Assembly: GCF_000425225.1 (NCBI RefSeq) | Contig: NZ_KE384333.1 | Span: forward strand, 113,563-174,255 | Direction of reading: 5' to 3' | DNA length: 60,693 nt | Source: Pontibacillus marinus BH030004 = DSM 16465 | Lineage (GTDB): Bacteria; Bacillota; Bacilli; Bacillales; BH030062 | In this document: piece by piece, positions 55,526 through 60,693 of the stretch | Layout of the letters: every line of letters starts with the position of its first letter | Numbering within the stretch: position 1 is the first letter of the stretch | Translations under genes and position numbers: made by a program | Notes under the pieces: generated by a model | What the model was told of the DNA's origin: nothing | Databases searched by the model: none | What the model saw: only the letters and a program-made list of their open reading frames with translations

Positions 55526-55936
55526 TTAAAAATTGAACATTTTTTCCGTAAACTCAAAATCAATTTTCCCTGTTGAGTCAATTGATTTGGCAGTAACTGT
55601 AATCGTTCCAAAATATCCTTTTTCAAAATATCCAATGGCTGTTTCTTTGTGTACTTGTCCCTTTTGGTCTTTATAATATAAGGTCATGTCACTTTCACCA
55701 GATATGCTTAATGGATTAATATGAACGTGGGAATTCCCCCCAGGAGATATGGGTTGTATTTTTATATCCCCATAGCTCCCCTTATATGATAAAAATAATT
55801 CAGGAGTCTCATACTCAGTTTGATTTTTGAATGTGAAATCAAAACCTTCAGAATCGAAGTAAACTTCTTTAAATCCTATCGCAAGAGCCAAACCTACAAC
55901 CGATATTATGCTGGCTATAGCTACATATTTTTTCAT
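55526..55936 (-). CDS. secreted or membrane-anchored protein of unknown function
   Basis: A 136-residue protein with a hydrophobic N-terminus (MKKYVAIASIISVVGLALAI), either signal peptide or anchor, and a beta-rich outer part (ELFLSYKGSYGDIKIQPI, GYFGTITVTAKSIDSTGKID). AGGAGGGG lies 7 bases before ATG 55936. I do not recognise the family. It sits between noc and rsmG, together with the broken small gene, an insertion in a conserved gene order. Confidence 0.7.
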   Translation of the reverse strand: MKKYVAIASIISVVGLALAIGFKEVYFDSEGFDFTFKNQTEYETPELFLSYKGSYGDIKIQPISPGGNSHVHINPLSISGESDMTLYYKDQKGQVHKETAIGYFEKGYFGTITVTAKSIDSTGKIDFEFTEKMFNF

Positions 55937-56042
55937 AGCAGTACCCCTCCTTATAGGGACTGATTCCCTAATGGAATACATTTACTCTTATGTTTAAATT
56001 TATTTTTTCCAAAAAGTAACTTACCATATGAACTCTACCTAT

Positions 56043-56079
56043 AAAAAAGCACAGGAAGTTATATAAATACCTCCTGTGC
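56043..56079 (-). terminator. terminator of mnmE-mnmG-rsmG
   Basis: On the minus strand GCACAGGA pairs with TCCTGTGC, extended inner stem, then TTTTTT. Confidence 0.9.
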
Positions 56080-56087
56080 TCAAATCT

Positions 56088-56810
56088 TTACTCTGCTGAT
56101 AAAGGACTTTTATTTGGTGTTCCAGCTTTTCTCGGATACTTCTTTGGCGTTTTACGACGTTTATCAATAATAGCGATATTACGCTCACTATCCTCTTCTG
56201 GTAACGAAAATGCATGTACATCACGTACTTCCCCACCTAGAAATTGAATAGCAAACTCTGCATCCTTCATTTCATCCTTGAAGCCTGAAGCTTTCATAAC
56301 GAGGAAGGTACCTCCCACTTTGGTAAGTGGAAGACATAATTCACTTAATACAGATAAGCGTGCAACAGCTCGAGCTGTCACTACGTCGTATTGCTCACGG
56401 AACTTAGCATTTTTACCAAAGTTCTCAGCGCGATCATGATAAAATGCTACATCATTAAGCTCTAATTGAGTTGCTAAGTGATTTAAAAAAGTGATCCGCT
56501 TCTTTAATGAATCTACAATCGTTACTTTTAGATCTGGAAAAACAATTTTAAGCGGAATACTTGGGAATCCTGCTCCTGCTCCAACATCACAAATATGAAG
56601 AGGTTGGTTGAAATCCATATAGAAAGCTGCTGTTAACGAATCATAGAAGTGTTTTAAATACACTTCTTGTTGATCTGTTATAGCTGTTAAATTCATCTTT
56701 TCATTCCACTCAACAAGAGTTTGAAAGTACGTTTCAAATTGACTTATTTGTTTATCATTTAAGGTGATACCCTGCTCTTGTAAGGCTTGATAAAATGCTT
56801 CTGTATTCAT
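56088..56810 (-). CDS. rsmG: 16S rRNA (guanine527-N7)-methyltransferase
   Basis: A 240-residue Rossmann methyltransferase. [20 protein letters not shown] is the SAM loop, [20 protein letters not shown] and [20 protein letters not shown] follow. Methylates G527 near the decoding site; loss gives low streptomycin resistance in other species. Ends with a basic tail ([20 protein letters not shown]). Follows mnmG by 18 bases. Confidence 0.97.
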   Translation of the reverse strand: MNTEAFYQALQEQGITLNDKQISQFETYFQTLVEWNEKMNLTAITDQQEVYLKHFYDSLTAAFYMDFNQPLHICDVGAGAGFPSIPLKIVFPDLKVTIVDSLKKRITFLNHLATQLELNDVAFYHDRAENFGKNAKFREQYDVVTARAVARLSVLSELCLPLTKVGGTFLVMKASGFKDEMKDAEFAIQFLGGEVRDVHAFSLPEEDSERNIAIIDKRRKTPKKYPRKAGTPNKSPLSAE

Positions 56811-56828
56811 CGATCCAATCCCTTCACT

Positions 56829-58724
56829 TTAGGATTCATCCGCTACTTTAGCGATTTTTCCTTGTTCAATATAAACAAGTAAAATGGATACATCTGCAGG
56901 ATTAACACCAGAAATACGTGAAGCTTGCCCAACAGATAATGGACGAACTTCTTTTAATTTTTCACGTGCTTCAGATGCAAGTCCATGTATATCATCGTAA
57001 TCGATATTTTCTGGAATCTTCTTCGTTTCCATCTTGCGCATACGTTCAATTTGTTGATTCGATTTTTGAATATAGCCTGCGTACTTCACTTGAATTTCTA
57101 CTTGTTCTTTAACGTCTTCTGGCAACTCTTTTCCGCCCTCAGTTAAATCAGCAACTGCTTGGTATCCCATTTCTGGGCGTTTCAGTAAATCTGATGCACG
57201 AGCGGCTTCCTTAAGCTGTGAACCTCCAGCAGCTTCTACAGCAGCTTGAACCGCTTCAGAAGGCTTTATAATAATACCTTCAAGACGCTCAATTTCTTCA
57301 GCAATAAGTCGTTTCTTCTCTTGGAAACGTTCATACCGTTCATCAGGAATCAAGCCAATATCATGACCGATTTCTGTTAAACGAAGGTCAGCGTTGTCAT
57401 GACGCAATACTAAACGATACTCAGCACGAGAAGTTAGTAAACGATATGGTTCATCCGTTCCTTTAGTTACAAGGTCATCAATTAATACGCCAATATAAGC
57501 TTGGGAACGATCCAATATTACAGGGTCCTTTCCAAGTACCTTAGATGCTGCGTTGATACCTGCCATAATTCCCTGGGCTGCTGCCTCTTCATAACCGGAA
57601 GTACCGTTAATTTGACCTGCAGTAAATAGGCCTTCAATCTTCTTCGTTTCAAGAGTTGGCCATAATTGAGTTGGGATAACAGAATCATATTCAATTGCAT
57701 ATCCAGCACGCATAATTTCAGCCTTTTCAAGACCAGGTACAGTTCTCATCATCTGATTTTGAACGTCTTCAGGTAATGAGGTAGACAAGCCTTGGACGTA
57801 CACTTCATCTGTATTGCGACCTTCTGGCTCCAAGAACACCTGGTGTCGTGGCTTATCATTAAAGCGCACAATTTTATCTTCGACGGAAGGACAATAACGA
57901 GGTCCTGTGCCCTCTACCATCCCTGAATACATAGCAGACGAGCTTAAGTTGTCATTAATAATTGTATGCGTAAATTCATTCGTGTACGTTAACCAGCATG
58001 GGATTTGATCCATGATAAATTCAGTTGTCTCATAGGAGAATGCGCGCGGCACTTCATCTCCTGGTTGTTCTTCAGTTTTTGAATAGTCAATTGTACGACC
58101 ATGAACACGCATTGGCGTACCTGTTTTGAACCGAACCATTTCAATTCCAAGTTCCTGAATCTGATCTGAGAGATCTGTAGAAGAACGTTGATTGTTTGGC
58201 CCACTTTCATACGCAAGATCTCCAATTAGTACTTTACTACGCATGAATGTACCTGTTGTGACGATAACGTTGTCTGCATAATAAGCTGCTTTTGTTTCAG
58301 TCTCAACACCTTTACAAACACCATCTTCTACAATTAGACGCTTAACCATTCCCTGGCGGAGCGTTAGGTTTTCTTCTTCTTCTAGAACTTCTTTCATGCG
58401 TTGAATATATAAATGCTTATCAGCTTGAGCCCTAAGTGCACGTACAGCTGGGCCTTTTCTTGTATTTAAAAGACGCATTTGAATGTACGTTTGATCGATC
58501 GTTTTAGCCATTTCGCCGCCTAATGCATCAATTTCACGCACTACAATTCCTTTCGCTGGTCCTCCAATTGATGGGTTACATGGCATGAAAGCCACCATAT
58601 CGAGGTTCAATGTCAGCATCAACGTACTTGCTCCGCGACGTGCAGAGGCTAACGCTGCTTCAACACCGGCATGCCCAGCACCAATGACAATAACATCATA
58701 ACGTCCTGCTTCGAATGTTGACAT
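56829..58724 (-). CDS. mnmG: tRNA uridine-5-carboxymethylaminomethyl modification enzyme MnmG
   Basis: A 631-residue FAD protein. [21 protein letters not shown] is the FAD loop, [20 protein letters not shown] the family signature, and [14 protein letters not shown] and [18 protein letters not shown] follow. Works with MnmE to make cmnm5U34 in tRNAs reading two-codon boxes. C-terminal helices bind MnmE. Between mnmE and rsmG. Confidence 0.97.
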   Translation of the reverse strand: MSTFEAGRYDVIVIGAGHAGVEAALASARRGASTLMLTLNLDMVAFMPCNPSIGGPAKGIVVREIDALGGEMAKTIDQTYIQMRLLNTRKGPAVRALRAQADKHLYIQRMKEVLEEEENLTLRQGMVKRLIVEDGVCKGVETETKAAYYADNVIVTTGTFMRSKVLIGDLAYESGPNNQRSSTDLSDQIQELGIEMVRFKTGTPMRVHGRTIDYSKTEEQPGDEVPRAFSYETTEFIMDQIPCWLTYTNEFTHTIINDNLSSSAMYSGMVEGTGPRYCPSVEDKIVRFNDKPRHQVFLEPEGRNTDEVYVQGLSTSLPEDVQNQMMRTVPGLEKAEIMRAGYAIEYDSVIPTQLWPTLETKKIEGLFTAGQINGTSGYEEAAAQGIMAGINAASKVLGKDPVILDRSQAYIGVLIDDLVTKGTDEPYRLLTSRAEYRLVLRHDNADLRLTEIGHDIGLIPDERYERFQEKKRLIAEEIERLEGIIIKPSEAVQAAVEAAGGSQLKEAARASDLLKRPEMGYQAVADLTEGGKELPEDVKEQVEIQVKYAGYIQKSNQQIERMRKMETKKIPENIDYDDIHGLASEAREKLKEVRPLSVGQASRISGVNPADVSILLVYIEQGKIAKVADES

Positions 58725-58748
58725 AACACTCTCTCCTTATTTTTTACG

Positions 58749-60125
58749 TTATTTTCCTAAACAGAATTGAGAGAATAACTGATCGATGAGACTTTCATTA
58801 ACCGTATCCCCAACAATTTCACCAAGAAGCTCCCACGTTCGCGTGACATCAATTTGAACTAGATCAATTGGCATTCCAGCTTCCATACCGTTTGTTGCAT
58901 CTTTAAGTGCATCTTTAGCTTGTTTTAAAAGCTGTACGTGACGTACGTTTGAAACATACGTCATATCACCAGTATCAATGTCGCCTTCGAAAAAGATATC
59001 TGAAATGGATTCTTCTAATTGATCAATGCCTTTTTCTTCTATGAGGGATGTGTTCACTAAAGGATGATCCCCTGCTACTCTATTCAACTCTTCTAGATCA
59101 AGTTTTTGCGGAAGATCCGTCTTATTGACAATAACAATGACATCCATGTCATGAACCGCTTCAAATAACTTCTTATCTTCTTCCGTTAACTCATCACCAT
59201 AGTTTAACACGAGAAGAATTAAATCAGCTTCTTGAAGTACCTGACGGGAACGTTCTACACCGATTTTTTCAACCAAATCTTCTGTTTCACGAATACCAGC
59301 TGTATCAATTAAGCGTAATGGAACTCCACGTACATTTACATATTCCTCTATTACGTCTCTTGTGGTTCCTGGGATCTCTGTAACAATTGCTTTATTTTCA
59401 TGTACAAGTGAGTTCATTAATGAAGACTTTCCTACGTTTGGGCGACCTACGATAGCTGTACCAAGCCCCTCACGTAGAATTTTCCCTTGTTTTGCCGTCT
59501 GTAAAATTCGTTCAATCTCATCATGCACATGTTTTGTATTTTCTATCATTAACTCATTTGTCATCTCTTCAACATCATCATACTCTGGGTAATCAATGTT
59601 AACTTCTACCTGAGCTAATGTTTCTAGAAGTTGTTGTCTTAAATTTTGAATTAAATTAGACAGTCGACCATCCATCTGTTTTAAAGCAACATTCATCGCT
59701 CGATCCGTTTTAGCACGAATCAAGTCCATAACCGCTTCAGCTTGTGAAAGATCAATTCGTCCATTTAAAAATGCTCGTTTCGTAAATTCACCTGGTTCAG
59801 CTAGACGAGCACCTTGTGCAAGAACTAATTCCAACACACGGTTTACTGACACCATTCCCCCATGACAATTGATCTCTACAATATCTTCACGGGTAAATGT
59901 TTTAGGAGCACGCATGACAGAAACCATAACTTCCTCTACTAGCTCATCAGTTTCTGGATCAACCAATTTTCCATAATGGATCGTATGCGTATCTACTTCC
60001 AGTAGATCCTTACCTCTGAACATTTGATTGGCATATTCCAACGCCTCAGGACCGCTTAAACGAACAATGGCAATCGCTCCCTCACCAAGCGGCGTTGAAA
60101 TCGCACTTATCGTATCTGTTTCCAT
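58749..60125 (-). CDS. mnmE: tRNA modification GTPase MnmE
   Basis: A 458-residue GTPase. N-terminal folate-binding domain ([20 protein letters not shown]), helical domain, then an inserted G domain with [16 protein letters not shown], the switch [26 protein letters not shown] and NKTD, and the C-terminal CLGK with the catalytic cysteine. Potassium-dependent GTPase. ATG 60125 is preceded by AAGGGGTG; a longer frame exists upstream without support. First gene of the unit mnmE-mnmG-rsmG. Confidence 0.97.
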   Translation of the reverse strand: METDTISAISTPLGEGAIAIVRLSGPEALEYANQMFRGKDLLEVDTHTIHYGKLVDPETDELVEEVMVSVMRAPKTFTREDIVEINCHGGMVSVNRVLELVLAQGARLAEPGEFTKRAFLNGRIDLSQAEAVMDLIRAKTDRAMNVALKQMDGRLSNLIQNLRQQLLETLAQVEVNIDYPEYDDVEEMTNELMIENTKHVHDEIERILQTAKQGKILREGLGTAIVGRPNVGKSSLMNSLVHENKAIVTEIPGTTRDVIEEYVNVRGVPLRLIDTAGIRETEDLVEKIGVERSRQVLQEADLILLVLNYGDELTEEDKKLFEAVHDMDVIVIVNKTDLPQKLDLEELNRVAGDHPLVNTSLIEEKGIDQLEESISDIFFEGDIDTGDMTYVSNVRHVQLLKQAKDALKDATNGMEAGMPIDLVQIDVTRTWELLGEIVGDTVNESLIDQLFSQFCLGK

Positions 60126-60154
60126 GCTCTCACCCCTTTCTTTCTCATTTATAG

Positions 60155-60285
60155 TTATCCACAAGTCGGGATTTCAATATATAGTCACTAACTTATTAGA
60201 TTAGCATATAACCTCTTTATTTGAAAAGTGTTTTTTGATCAGTATAACCATTTATAGGTGTTTCTAATTATCCACATGTGGATAA
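60155..60285. promoter_or_regulatory. DnaA boxes upstream of mnmE, including a back-to-back pair
   Basis: TTATCCACA at 60155-60163, and TTATCCACATGTGGATAA at 60268-60285, a perfect 18-bp palindrome made of two directly abutting inverted DnaA boxes. Lies in the mnmE promoter region. Possibly a DnaA-titration or regulatory site; not oriC itself, which would be near dnaA. Confidence 0.7.
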
Positions 60286-60443
60286 ACCAAATCAGAACCC
60301 TCACTTCTATCCCTCGCACAATACGACATTATTCGCCTTTTAAAGACAAGAAATATAAATAGCTTTCATCAATGACACCTTTCCATAATGTTTCATTATA
60401 GCCCCCTTATGTGGAAGACTTGGATTCGAGATAAGTTGAGTAT

Positions 60444-60615
60444 GGTTCCGTTACTTTAGTGGAGAGCGGCGGGCTGGGGAACGGGGGGCCTTCCTGCGGA
60501 CGAAGCGCCGAGCCTCCTCATTCGCAAGCTCTCTGCGGGGTCTCGTCACTCCGTTCTTCCGCTGGAGTCAACCCGTTCCACAGCCCACCTTGGCCGAATG
60601 GTGACTAACGGAACC
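60444..60615 (+). repeat. GC-rich dispersed element, copy C
   Basis: 172 bases bounded by GGTTCCGTTA and TAACGGAACC. Same inner inverted pair and tail as copy A (GAGTCAACCCGTTCCACA, then GAATGGTGA). The middle part matches copy B better (CTCTCTGCGGGGTCTCGTC). Confidence 0.85.
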
Positions 60616-60693
60616 ACCGTAGTTCTGGGATGAGGTGTTCTAATTCCAGGTAGTATAATCCTATCATGACAAGGTTTTGAGCAACTTCTGTGA

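Larger units (their letters stand above)
60126..60693. other. gene-free region upstream of mnmE
   Basis: 568 bases to the window edge without a supported gene. Contains DnaA boxes (60155-60285) and the third copy of the GC-rich element (60444-60615). In Bacillus the jag, spoIIIJ, rnpA and rpmH genes and oriC would follow to the right. Confidence 0.7.

Overview
The window is a 60.7 kb piece of a low-GC, spore-forming Bacillaceae chromosome, close to the replication origin. Landmarks in the usual Bacillus order support this: mnmE-mnmG-rsmG-noc-soj-spo0J, yyaC, ychF, rpsF-ssb-rpsR, yybS-gdpP-rplI-dnaB, purA, walRKHIJ-htrA and rlmH. Three perfect parS sites and several DnaA boxes fit an origin-proximal position. 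A collagen-like glycoprotein, Noc and YyaC point to an endospore former. The species cannot be fixed from sequence reading alone; an NhaC-type antiporter and Mqo would suit a halotolerant genus such as Pontibacillus, Halobacillus or Virgibacillus.

Layout. 0-6 kb: the 3' end of a BclA-like collagen-repeat protein, then three large glycosyltransferases with TPR-like tails and a truncated fourth one; this looks like a spore-surface glycosylation island. 6.2-8.5 kb: ahpC-ahpF behind a near-perfect PerR box. 8.6-12.7 kb: a SEC-C protein (possibly frameshifted), mqo, and a tRNA dihydrouridine synthase of higher GC. 13-19.8 kb: a second sugar cluster with a Gfo/Idh/MocA dehydrogenase, a CgeB-like glycosyltransferase, two left-handed beta-helix acyltransferases, an SDR epimerase/dehydratase and two DegT-type aminotransferases. 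The set resembles pathways for di-N-acylated amino sugars. 19.8-26.5 kb: rlmH, a small membrane protein, glutamate dehydrogenase and malic enzyme (divergent), an NhaC antiporter and a berberine-bridge-type flavoenzyme.

26.5-35.8 kb: a DnaA-box cluster, a CxxH/CxxC protein and the WalRK operon (walR-walK-walH-walI-walJ-htrA, all minus), followed upstream by an LysM-G5-M23 endopeptidase with a perfect WalR box in front, a probable member of the regulon encoded next to its regulator. 36-36.6 kb: tRNA-Glu, tRNA-Asp and tRNA-Phe plus a decayed duplicate of the tRNA-Phe 5' half. 36.7-41.5 kb: Nudix hydrolase, purA with a probable PurR box pair, two inverted copies of a ~170-bp GC-rich dispersed element, dnaB, rplI. 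41.5-48.4 kb: gdpP, yybS, rpsR-ssb-rpsF with an S6:S18-type leader, ychF, DUF951, MscS. 48.4-60.7 kb: YkvI-like protein, yyaC, DUF554, cysteine desulfurase, spo0J-soj, noc, a frameshifted small membrane gene, rsmG-mnmG-mnmE, DnaA boxes including a back-to-back palindrome, and a third copy of the GC-rich element.

The least explained items are the two sugar clusters with their shared TPR module, the dispersed GC-rich structured element, the tRNA-Phe remnant, and the two extra-origin DnaA-box clusters. I saw no phage, transposase, CRISPR array or defence system.
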